From the NCBI GenBank assembly GCA_028280845.1, contig JANQKZ010000053.1, forward strand, positions 1 through 64,000: DNA of 64,000 nt, read 5' to 3'. Under the pieces are notes generated by a model. That model had not been told where the DNA came from. It searched no databases and saw only the letters and a program-made list of their open reading frames with translations. Source of the DNA: Opitutales bacterium (GTDB lineage: Bacteria > Verrucomicrobiota > Verrucomicrobiia > Opitutales > JABSRG01). Positions 7,586 to 15,598 of this stretch are shown one piece after another. The position numbers and the translations under genes were made by a program. Each line of letters begins with the position of its first letter. Position 1 is the first letter of the stretch.

Positions 7586-7654
7586 CCCGAAGAAGCTGTA
7601 TTTTGACCACCGCTGTATTCTGAAAAGTAAAGGATTGGCCCTTTTAATTTCCTC
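7586..7654 (+). repeat. 65-70 bp intergenic repeat, copy A
   Basis: It starts CCCGAAGAAGCTGTATTTTG and continues to CTGTATTCTGAAAAGTAAAG, then GATTGGCCCTTTTAATTTCC. It pairs with 3967-4036. Its second half is the unbroken counterpart of the MITE-split site at 2290-2312/2468-2480. It starts directly behind the 7644-7988 gene. Confidence 0.75.
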
Positions 7655-7988
7655 TTTTAACTCCCTCTTTTTTTATGAAATTTATATAAATATATTTATA
7701 TATTTCTGACAATAAAATACAGACTGCAGGTATTATATATATCTCTCGAGTATGATAGAATCTATAACAAAACACAAAAAAAAGTAATCCAAGGAGCCCT
7801 GAAACAATAGCGTTTTTAGTCAAGCTACTTCTAAACAATGTTAAAGACAGAAAAAGATGAGAAATAGAAACAAAGACAATTGGATATAGCAATGGAGATT
7901 TATCCAGAGTTTCATCCACGAATACCAATAAAAATAATATTCCGAGGACGATGTGGTACCCAAAGTTGGTTTTCAAATATGGCATCAT
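7644..7988 (-). CDS. small multi-pass membrane protein, candidate immunity protein for the main Rhs tip
   Basis: It is the first gene downstream of the large Rhs gene (118-bp gap) and encodes 114 aa with about four membrane segments (YHIVLGILFLLVFV, LLYPIVFVSISHLFLSLTLF, VSGLLGLLFFVFCY, IYIIPAVCILLSEIYKYIYI) and a basic tail. I do not recognise a family. Position directly after an Rhs toxin tip, small size, low GC and membrane nature make it the best immunity candidate for the main tip, which would then act at the membrane (inference). It is separated from the next gene by the 65-bp repeat. Confidence 0.6.
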   Translation of the reverse strand: MMPYLKTNFGYHIVLGILFLLVFVDETLDKSPLLYPIVFVSISHLFLSLTLFRSSLTKNAIVSGLLGLLFFVFCYRFYHTREIYIIPAVCILLSEIYKYIYINFIKKEGVKRGN

Positions 7989-8106
7989 TATATCAATTAA
8001 ATAAAGTTGATCTTCCTAAGAAAGAAAACTAACTAAGATAATGACCTTTCAATAATTTAATTCTTCGTGTGACTAAATCAACTCTACAATATTTATATTT
8101 AACGGT

Positions 8107-11100
8107 TTAATCGTCATCTTCGCTTGGAGATGGTTCTTCGGGAGGGGGCGCTGGGGTGATTTCTCCCACTTCAACGACACCTCCAGGAATATAAAAGTGC
8201 CCATTTCTAATATTTTGAGGATTTCCCTGATTTGATCCCATTTGACCCTTGTTGGTAATTTTGAGATCTCCAGTTTCTTTGTTATAGATAATCAATCCCA
8301 GATTAGAGCCATCGTCATTTGAAAGTATATCTTCTAAAGCCTTGCGTAATTTCGAATCTTTAATATTTACATTTACCTCATCTGAATCCCCCTTAAGGAA
8401 ATCATCAGTTTGAAAAGCAATATTCAAAATATCTGGGATTTGGAGAGGGTTATTTAAACCATGTTCTAATAATTTCCGGGCATTTTTTACTCCCAATTGA
8501 TCGCGCAAGAACGATATTCCATGAGCAATCTTTGCTTTAAATGAAGCATAATTTATCGCGCTATTTACACCAAAAGATCCAAATAAACCCGTTCTGAAAG
8601 AAGAATTTATTGCTACCCCTTGTAAAAATGAATAAGTGAGAATTCCAGCGGCTCTAGCAGGGGACATTCTATGGAGATTATCGTGTGCAAATACAGCAAC
8701 TGCGATCGCATTTGTTTTAGCAAGATCTATATATTTCTCAGCATAATCCAATGAAAATCGAGCCCTTTCTTGGATGTACTCAGAACCATAGTTCAAATCA
8801 TGGTCAAAAGCAGCCATTACTCCGTGAGACTTCGGTAGATCAAAGAAACCATCCCTGTATTGAATTCCATCTCTCCTCAGAGCCTCTCTTCGTTTCTCGA
8901 GTTCCTCTGGAAGGTTCTCAAGATTAGCATAAGGATTTAGTGTATACAATCCTAATAAGTCCCAATTATTCACTGGGTTATTCTTATTGAAAGCATACAG
9001 ATTACTTCCCCCAGTCTCTCTAATGGGGTCCTGGTTGAGGAATCGTCCGACTCTTGGGTTGTAGTACCTGAAGCCGTAGTAGACCAGGCCCGTCTCGTCG
9101 TCGGTGTATTTGGTGGCGTGGCGGAAGGGATTCGTCCTGGCATAGGTGCCGGTCATGCCTTTGGAGCGGCCGAAGGCATCGTAGTCATAGCCGGCCACAT
9201 GAGTGGTGGGGTTATTTTTCTCGTGCAGGGCGATGACATTGTGGGAGCTGTCGTAGACGGGAACATAGGTGTTGGATCCGTCCTTGATCATGAGGAGACC
9301 CCCGACGCCTCCCGCACCCTGGGTGCTGCCGGAGGCATCCAATCCCCAAGTGTAGCTTTTTTCGATGTTGCCCGACGAATCGGTCTCGGCAATAAGGTTC
9401 CAGCCGTTATAGACAAACCGGGTTTCCTTGGTGGCGCCCAGGCTGTGATGCCAGAGACCGGAGCTGGGAACAACCTGCCTGGATTGCCCCGGGCCGGACC
9501 ATTCCAGCTTGATGCTGGCGGTGCCCGTGGTTTCAATCATGTCGATCATGAGGTGGCGCTTCACCCCCTTGTCAAAGTGGATGGCGACACTGGACGACCC
9601 CGTCCAGTAATTGACCAGTAATCGTCCATCAACTCGCATGGCGGCTCCATCGTTGGCCGTCAGATAGAGCGTCCAGGTTCCGGAGGAGGGAGCCTCGATG
9701 AAGCCGGTCCAGCGCACGAGGAAGGTGTCGCCGTCCACCCCCGGCTGCGGTGACCCGCTGCCCCAGTCGTAATTCAAGGTCTCATGTTTCTTCTGGCTGT
9801 GGTAGCCCGTCCAGTTGGTGTTGTTAAAGAACTTGGCTTTCAGTCCATTTTCCATGGTGGGGCCGGATTTTTTGGTCCGGCGGCCCAGGTAGTCATATTC
9901 GAAGCTGTAGGTGCCCCAGTCCCAATTATCCACCATCTTGGTGAGCCGGTTTTCCGAGTCCCAGGTATAGAGATAGATCCCGTCGGAGGTGACATTGCCA
10001 TTCTCGTCATAGGAATGGGTATTGCTGGTCCCGAAGTCCTCCGGTGTGCTCGTGTACTGGTTCAGGTTATTGACCCCGTAGCTGTTGTTTACAAATCCCA
10101 TCTGGGTGTCCAGGGTCCGGTTGCCCATGGCATCATGCGTATAGGACCGGTAGGCCCCCGGAACGGTTGTCCCGGTGACAGAGAACCCGGGATTGTTCAG
10201 GAATTTTGCGTCGGATGTCGCCACCTCATTTCGGTCGGAATAGGTAACATCGAGGGTAATGCCATCGTAGGTGTTGGTAACGATATAACCCAGCGTTCCC
10301 GTGGCGTTGGCGGCATACGCCGCAGAGCGTTTCATTTCGCGGGTTTTCCTACCAATCGTATCATAGGTGTTGCTGAACCGGGCCAGCTGGCTGCCGCCAT
10401 CGGTGGTGCCCACCACGGCCGAGGCCAGGCGATGGCTGTTGGATTGGTAGGTATGGGTGCGGTACATTTTCCATGAAGCGCCATACTTTACCTTCAGCTT
10501 ATGAATCAGGTTGGAGTTGCCCAGGTAATCATACTCAAAAATCGTGTTTAAAGATGAGGTCGGGGAAACTTGCTCGAGCCTGCCATAATTATCATAGGAG
10601 TAATTGGTCTGGTAGGAAGTCGAATTAATATAATGAAAAGACTTTGCACTGCCGTTGAGGAGCGTGCTGTGCCCATAGTTATACTGGTAGGAGAGGACCT
10701 TGCCTCCGAAGTCCGAGCCCAGGGTTTCCGTTTGCAGCAGGAGGCTTCCCTCCTCGGCCGGATCGCCGGACTCATTCAGTTCAAAGTAATTAAAAGTCCG
10801 CGTTCCGGTTTCGTCGGCAACGGTAAGCAGGTTGCCCGTCCGGTGGTAGGTATAGGTTACATTCTTGGATAACTTCGAGTGGGAATCTGTCGTTCCGGAG
10901 TAGAGCATTCGATGCAGGCGCCCGCGGTGCCCGTCGGAATTGATATACTCGTAGGTGGTGATTAATCCCCTCGGGTCGCTTCTGGTGAGCAGGGCTCCGG
11001 CCTTATTGTAGGTAAAGGTATGGCTTTTGTTGGCCGCATCGGTCCGCGTTTTCAGCACGTTGGTGTAATTGTCATAGGCGAACGTGGTTTTGTCTCCGGC

Positions 11101-14100
11101 CGATGAAAAATTGCCCGGCAGGCTGGACCCGGTCCACCCGGAAGTCCCCCGGTAGGTATGCTGTTCCGTCATTCTCCCGGCACTGTCATAAACATACTTT
11201 ACCGGATTCGGCACATGCCCCCACACATGGGTGGCCTGACCGTAGGTGTTGTATTGGAAATAAGTGTATTTGTTCTGGTGGTTTTTCTCGTACCATTTGA
11301 GACCGGCAGCGGTGTAATCCAGGGTCGTTTTTTGCCCGTCCGGGGCGATAATTTCTTTCAGCTCTAAACTCCCTGAATTGTAGGTGTAATCGGTTCCTCC
11401 AATTCTGGGATCAATGGATTCTTTTGCCCGAGCCAGGTGGTCGTAGGCCGTTTTGTATACATTCCCGGCCGCGTCTGAGCTTTCGACTAACAGGCCATTG
11501 TGATAGAGGGACTCCATGGTCGTCGATGTGCCCTGACGCACGCGTTCGACAGTTTTAGTTTTCGCGGACCCGCGATCCACCGTGACGCGGTCTTCATTGA
11601 GGTTTCCGTGGAAGTCATACCAGTAGGCATAATTAAAAACGCCGCTGTCGAAGTTTTTAGTCTTGGTAAACCGCTCCAAAGCAATAACTGATGTTCCGCT
11701 TGAGGGGTAAGGGTAAGTTTTTACCACCTCATGAAGGTAGGTCTTTCCTGAAATATTGTCATAAGAGAAAGAGTATTCCTGGATATCGAGGTCCAGATTA
11801 CTGTTAAAAGTAAAACTGACCGCACTTGAGTCTTTCCAGGTTCTCAACACTCTTCCATACGTGTCATAGCTGATAACAACGGGGGGAGAGAGGTGGGTGG
11901 GCCCATCCTTATGGGTGATGAGGTATTTTTGCCCCAGCGAATTGTAGGAGTGATATTTTGCCCAATTTCCGCCGTTATTAAAGCTGGGTCCCGCTTCCAG
12001 GTGGAAGTCGCCAGTCCAATAGTACTTCCTTCGATGCCAGTTCGACGTGGAGGTTTCATTGCGGGTTTCGAAGAGGATACCGCCGGCATCGTATAAATAA
12101 TCTACGGAATAACCGGGCTGGGCGGTCCCGGATACACTCTTCAGCCGGCCATCCTTGTAGAGCGTTTGTATGGTCGTGGCGCCTCCGGGTTGGGTCGTGG
12201 TGGTCACCGTTGGGCTGGAATAGGTGAAGGAGGTGGTATAACTGCCCGGCGCAGTCGTGGAGGTAATCCTTCCGGCCGTATCGTAGACGTACGAAGTAAT
12301 TAACTGCTCGGCGTGAGCCGCGCCTTTCACCTTTTCCTGGGTGATCCGGTGAACCCCATCGTAGACATAGGTGGTGGTGATATCTGCCTGGGCCGGGTGG
12401 GACGGATTGGACAGGGCAGCCACTCCCTTCTTTGTTTGGGTAGAGACTCGACCATAGGCATCATAGGTGTAGGTCGTCTCCACGCCGGATTCGTCTTTTT
12501 CGGAAGTCAGGCGATCCCCCTGATAGGTGGCTTCATAAAACACCCGATTTGCGCCGTAAGCGGATAAAGCACTGATAAAGATCAGGTCGTACGATTTCAG
12601 CAGTTGGCCAAAGTCGTTGTAGTGGTAGAACACTTCCTGAACGACATCGAAGGTCGTTCCTCCTCTATAGACATAGGTTTTTTCAAATGCGAGGCGTCCT
12701 GAACCATGAAAGGCTCTTTCAATGGCGATGCTTTTGTTGACTTCCATCGTTAAGGAGTCGATGGCTCCCCCGTCAAAGGTGCTCACTCCTGAACCGTCTT
12801 TACCTTCCAGAGTGACGATACGATAGCCACTACCGGAAGTGCTGGGGCTGAAGTCGGGATACAAGAATCCATTGATCGTGACATCCCCTTTTTGCCGGAG
12901 GTAGGACCTTTGGGTCCCGTCAGGCCGGATTACCGAAATAATTGCTCCCCGGAGATGGTTTTCCTGCACCTTGGGGCCATAAAACTTGATTTTTGTCAGT
13001 AAGCTGGTGCCTCCGGAGGACATTTTTTCTGTTTTATTCAGTTGAATATAGGCTTCTCCGTCGAAGGTGCCTTCGGATTTGGTGTAGCTGATGTCTCCAA
13101 TAGTAGTGGAGCCATACTTCGTAAGCATAGTCAGTGGGAGAGGGATCCGGTTATCGGAATCGGTTGTGTAGGTCAGTGTGGTCTTTATTGCATCTGTATC
13201 ATCCTCAAAAGTCTGAACAAGTTCTTTGGGCTCGTTCAGGAGGACCTTATTGGTGGCGGACAGCTCAGAGGGGCTGTAGGTATCCGCGCCCGTGACGCCG
13301 CCCAGGGTGTCGGTAAACTTTGTCCCGTACGGTCCACCGGAATAGATGGCGACATAGGGATCAAAATTATAGAGGGTCAAGGCCCCTTTCTTCCTTTGCG
13401 TAAACAGCCTGGGATTTGCCTCATCAAATTGGAAAGAGTAAGTTTCCAGGGTAGACCCGGTTGGAGAGGTCCTGACATCGATATCCACCGTGTGGGAGGC
13501 GATATCACTACTATCCGGGGCCGCGTAGACGATATAGTCATCATGATAGAAATACCGTTGGGTGGAAGCGTTGTAATTATGCCAGTCCTCTATCTTCGTG
13601 ATGGTCCGGGTGTGGAACGAGGTATCCGTCACGTCCTGCTCCAGGGATAATTCCTGCCTGGTCAGTCCCGAAACGGTTTTTTCAACTACAATTTCTGAAT
13701 CCTTATAATCGGCAGTCGAATTGTTCCCGTCCTTGACGAGGAAGGTGGCAAAGGGCGTCGCCCCTCCATTGATGGTGTAGTAGGGAGAGCCCGCGGTGAC
13801 ATCGGCGGGATCATAAAACCGGATTTCAAAGCTGTCCCCCGCCGTCACGGTCTGCATGTCGACCAAGGCTTCCGGCACCATAATCTGGCGTTCTTTCCAG
13901 GATTCCCCCGGGGGGGTGATGATCTCAATCTCGCCATCGGAGCCCCGGTCACCGGAGACCTCAATATCCCAATAGTCGACTACGTTGCTGCCAAACCAGA
14001 GGGGGGCCAGAATTATTCGGCCCACTCCGCCTCCCTGGCTGTTTCTTCCCAGCCCAATGATAATCCGGGTCTTTTCTGCGGTCACCACCGAGGACCCCTG

Positions 14101-14577
14101 GGCCACCGGGATATAAGGCTCGCTGCCGTTGCCCCCTCCCACCTGGATAAAGCATCGGCGGGTAGAGGAAGAATAATACGTCAGCTCGGAGCGTCTCACC
14201 CGGTTCACCGCCATGGTGTCATCGCTGCCGGTCAAGCCGGTAAATAAGATCTGCTGGTCCGGAACCCCGCTATGGGCATAGCGCTGTTTCGCATAGACCT
14301 CGTAGTCCGTGACCCCGTTTTGGGTGGCGGACAGGAGGTAGGGCTTGTTGTTGTCCACCGCCACTTCCAGGGTCAGTGCGGACTCGCTCCACCCCGACCC
14401 GGAGAATGAAAACCGCTGGATCTCCCCGTTGACGCTCAGGTCGACATAACCCGAGCCATACCCTCTGACATTGAACGAGACAAACTTCGTCACCCCGTCT
14501 GAGTTAGCCGAGAGGGAAACTACGGATAATACCGTTATGAATGTTGCAGTGAAAAATTGCTGAATCGACATCTTCAT
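8107..14577 (-). CDS. large secreted Rhs/YD-repeat polymorphic toxin protein with PA14 domain
   Basis: This 2156-aa protein begins with a Sec signal (hydrophobic TATFITVLSVVSLSA, ending near residue 24). Residues about 25-600 are an unrecognised secreted N-terminal part. About 640-1570 hold many YD/Rhs repeats (for example TYTYDAYGRVSTQ, YVYDSAGRMTEQ, FEYDYLGRRTKK) that form the toxin-enclosing shell in this family. Residues about 1575-1702 are a PA14 domain, a predicted carbohydrate-binding module, starting GLKAKFFNNTNWTGYH. The Rhs core ends at DPIRETGG...NPVNNWDLLGL near 1870. It is followed by a unique tip of about 285 aa ending in an acidic PSEDDD; I recognise no toxin family in it. Start: ATG 14577 or the ATG at 14571, which has better spacing to the GGGG upstream. 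The 14581-15273 gene precedes it by 3 nt. Confidence 0.92.
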   Translation of the reverse strand: MKMSIQQFFTATFITVLSVVSLSANSDGVTKFVSFNVRGYGSGYVDLSVNGEIQRFSFSGSGWSESALTLEVAVDNNKPYLLSATQNGVTDYEVYAKQRYAHSGVPDQQILFTGLTGSDDTMAVNRVRRSELTYYSSSTRRCFIQVGGGNGSEPYIPVAQGSSVVTAEKTRIIIGLGRNSQGGGVGRIILAPLWFGSNVVDYWDIEVSGDRGSDGEIEIITPPGESWKERQIMVPEALVDMQTVTAGDSFEIRFYDPADVTAGSPYYTINGGATPFATFLVKDGNNSTADYKDSEIVVEKTVSGLTRQELSLEQDVTDTSFHTRTITKIEDWHNYNASTQRYFYHDDYIVYAAPDSSDIASHTVDIDVRTSPTGSTLETYSFQFDEANPRLFTQRKKGALTLYNFDPYVAIYSGGPYGTKFTDTLGGVTGADTYSPSELSATNKVLLNEPKELVQTFEDDTDAIKTTLTYTTDSDNRIPLPLTMLTKYGSTTIGDISYTKSEGTFDGEAYIQLNKTEKMSSGGTSLLTKIKFYGPKVQENHLRGAIISVIRPDGTQRSYLRQKGDVTINGFLYPDFSPSTSGSGYRIVTLEGKDGSGVSTFDGGAIDSLTMEVNKSIAIERAFHGSGRLAFEKTYVYRGGTTFDVVQEVFYHYNDFGQLLKSYDLIFISALSAYGANRVFYEATYQGDRLTSEKDESGVETTYTYDAYGRVSTQTKKGVAALSNPSHPAQADITTTYVYDGVHRITQEKVKGAAHAEQLITSYVYDTAGRITSTTAPGSYTTSFTYSSPTVTTTTQPGGATTIQTLYKDGRLKSVSGTAQPGYSVDYLYDAGGILFETRNETSTSNWHRRKYYWTGDFHLEAGPSFNNGGNWAKYHSYNSLGQKYLITHKDGPTHLSPPVVISYDTYGRVLRTWKDSSAVSFTFNSNLDLDIQEYSFSYDNISGKTYLHEVVKTYPYPSSGTSVIALERFTKTKNFDSGVFNYAYWYDFHGNLNEDRVTVDRGSAKTKTVERVRQGTSTTMESLYHNGLLVESSDAAGNVYKTAYDHLARAKESIDPRIGGTDYTYNSGSLELKEIIAPDGQKTTLDYTAAGLKWYEKNHQNKYTYFQYNTYGQATHVWGHVPNPVKYVYDSAGRMTEQHTYRGTSGWTGSSLPGNFSSAGDKTTFAYDNYTNVLKTRTDAANKSHTFTYNKAGALLTRSDPRGLITTYEYINSDGHRGRLHRMLYSGTTDSHSKLSKNVTYTYHRTGNLLTVADETGTRTFNYFELNESGDPAEEGSLLLQTETLGSDFGGKVLSYQYNYGHSTLLNGSAKSFHYINSTSYQTNYSYDNYGRLEQVSPTSSLNTIFEYDYLGNSNLIHKLKVKYGASWKMYRTHTYQSNSHRLASAVVGTTDGGSQLARFSNTYDTIGRKTREMKRSAAYAANATGTLGYIVTNTYDGITLDVTYSDRNEVATSDAKFLNNPGFSVTGTTVPGAYRSYTHDAMGNRTLDTQMGFVNNSYGVNNLNQYTSTPEDFGTSNTHSYDENGNVTSDGIYLYTWDSENRLTKMVDNWDWGTYSFEYDYLGRRTKKSGPTMENGLKAKFFNNTNWTGYHSQKKHETLNYDWGSGSPQPGVDGDTFLVRWTGFIEAPSSGTWTLYLTANDGAAMRVDGRLLVNYWTGSSSVAIHFDKGVKRHLMIDMIETTGTASIKLEWSGPGQSRQVVPSSGLWHHSLGATKETRFVYNGWNLIAETDSSGNIEKSYTWGLDASGSTQGAGGVGGLLMIKDGSNTYVPVYDSSHNVIALHEKNNPTTHVAGYDYDAFGRSKGMTGTYARTNPFRHATKYTDDETGLVYYGFRYYNPRVGRFLNQDPIRETGGSNLYAFNKNNPVNNWDLLGLYTLNPYANLENLPEELEKRREALRRDGIQYRDGFFDLPKSHGVMAAFDHDLNYGSEYIQERARFSLDYAEKYIDLAKTNAIAVAVFAHDNLHRMSPARAAGILTYSFLQGVAINSSFRTGLFGSFGVNSAINYASFKAKIAHGISFLRDQLGVKNARKLLEHGLNNPLQIPDILNIAFQTDDFLKGDSDEVNVNIKDSKLRKALEDILSNDDGSNLGLIIYNKETGDLKITNKGQMGSNQGNPQNIRNGHFYIPGGVVEVGEITPAPPPEEPSPSEDDD

Positions 14578-14580
14578 CCC

Positions 14581-15273
14581 CTACCCTTCTACAACGGATT
14601 CTCTTTTTGCTTCGGCTTCTCGGAGTGCCCGGGCCGCCTCCAGGCGGCGGTTGATTCTATCCTTTTTTAATAGAATTTTCTCAAGATCACGGGCTGCGCT
14701 TTGCTTCGGATCCCCCTTCTCAAATGTGATAGCCTTCCTGCGGGACTTGAACCTGGAGGTGTCGGAGAGTTCCTCTTCTGAAAAGTCGTCTTTGAGGATG
14801 CGTTGCAGCAGCTCCATCGACGCGTTCTGATCGCCCAGGACGATCCCCTCGAATTGAGCCATCTGGTAGAGTTCCGCATGGCCCAGCCGGTTCAGCTCCG
14901 CTTTGGACCGCATGGCGCTATAGCGCTTCCACAGGGCGGTATGGATTTTTTCCTTATCGCGGCCCAACGAATCGTCGGTCAGCAGTTCGGTGATGAGGCT
15001 TAATTCCCGGTGGAACTTATCCGTTCTCGAAGGATTATTTCTATTCGATGCTTCTTCGAATAAGGCCATGGCATCCTGCTCCCGGTCCGCATTTATGGCC
15101 TCAACAAAGTCCTTTTTATTGAACTGGGCCCAGTGTTGCTCCCCCGAATGCTGCGGGCTGGTGCGCTGGAAATTTTGTGCTTCCCCGCTGAGCGAGGTGA
15201 AGCCTGATACCAGGCCTAGACAAATGAGCGCGCACGAACAATAGCGGCGAAAGGTGGGGTTCCCATATTGCAT
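14581..15273 (-). CDS. secreted protein of unknown function, co-transcribed with the Rhs gene
   Basis: The 230-aa product starts MQYGNPTFRRYCSCALICLG and has an export signal (hydrophobic to about residue 30). The remainder is a highly charged, probably all-helical chain with a strongly basic C-terminal third. No family is recognised. The start is well supported by a perfect AGGAGG five to six bases before ATG 15273. Its stop is 3 nt before the Rhs start, so the two are almost certainly one operon and translationally coupled. A role as partner, chaperone or anchor for the secreted Rhs protein is a guess from context only. Confidence 0.7.
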   Translation of the reverse strand: MQYGNPTFRRYCSCALICLGLVSGFTSLSGEAQNFQRTSPQHSGEQHWAQFNKKDFVEAINADREQDAMALFEEASNRNNPSRTDKFHRELSLITELLTDDSLGRDKEKIHTALWKRYSAMRSKAELNRLGHAELYQMAQFEGIVLGDQNASMELLQRILKDDFSEEELSDTSRFKSRRKAITFEKGDPKQSAARDLEKILLKKDRINRRLEAARALREAEAKRESVVEG

Positions 15274-15598
15274 AATTCCTCCTGTTAAGTGGGTTTAGTA
15301 TAAAATAAACTAATTGCTACCAGGATATCAATAAGAAAATCTATAAAAAATGCCCGCCGGCATCTGGGCATTCAATCAGGTCGCTCATCCCGCGGATTGA
15401 TTGGCACAGACGCCCTTTTCTCTGTGTCGTGGGAGAAAGCCACCGCAAATAGGATGATTGCTTCGAACTGGAAGACGTATGGGCCGGGTTTCCAGCCCCA
15501 AACCGCGCTGCCCTGAGGTTTGCAGGAGAATTGTTCGAGATTGTAAATTACCCTAACTGTGGATCTGAGTTCCACGCTTCCGGGCTCAGGCGAATCAC
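15274..15598. other. 325-bp gap between valS and the Rhs operon
   Basis: It contains the valS-side terminator at 15345-15372 and the Shine-Dalgarno and presumed promoter region of the Rhs operon. A minus-strand frame of 67 codons at 15372-15575 has no recognisable product and probably is not a gene. Confidence 0.5.
15345..15372 (-). terminator. rho-independent terminator downstream of valS
   Basis: On the minus strand the stem AATGCCC / GGGCATT closes a 10-nt loop and is followed by six T. It lies between valS and the Rhs operon and isolates the two. Confidence 0.75.

Noticed and set aside
9118-9621. Long plus-strand frames opposite the Rhs core (9118-9621 and 6806-7165)
   Set aside because: They are shadows of the conserved Rhs core on the other strand. 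They occur twice because the core is duplicated, and they carry no start signal or family.
15372-15575. 67-codon minus-strand frame after valS
   Set aside because: No family, no Shine-Dalgarno, and it ends at the terminator stem; probably non-coding.
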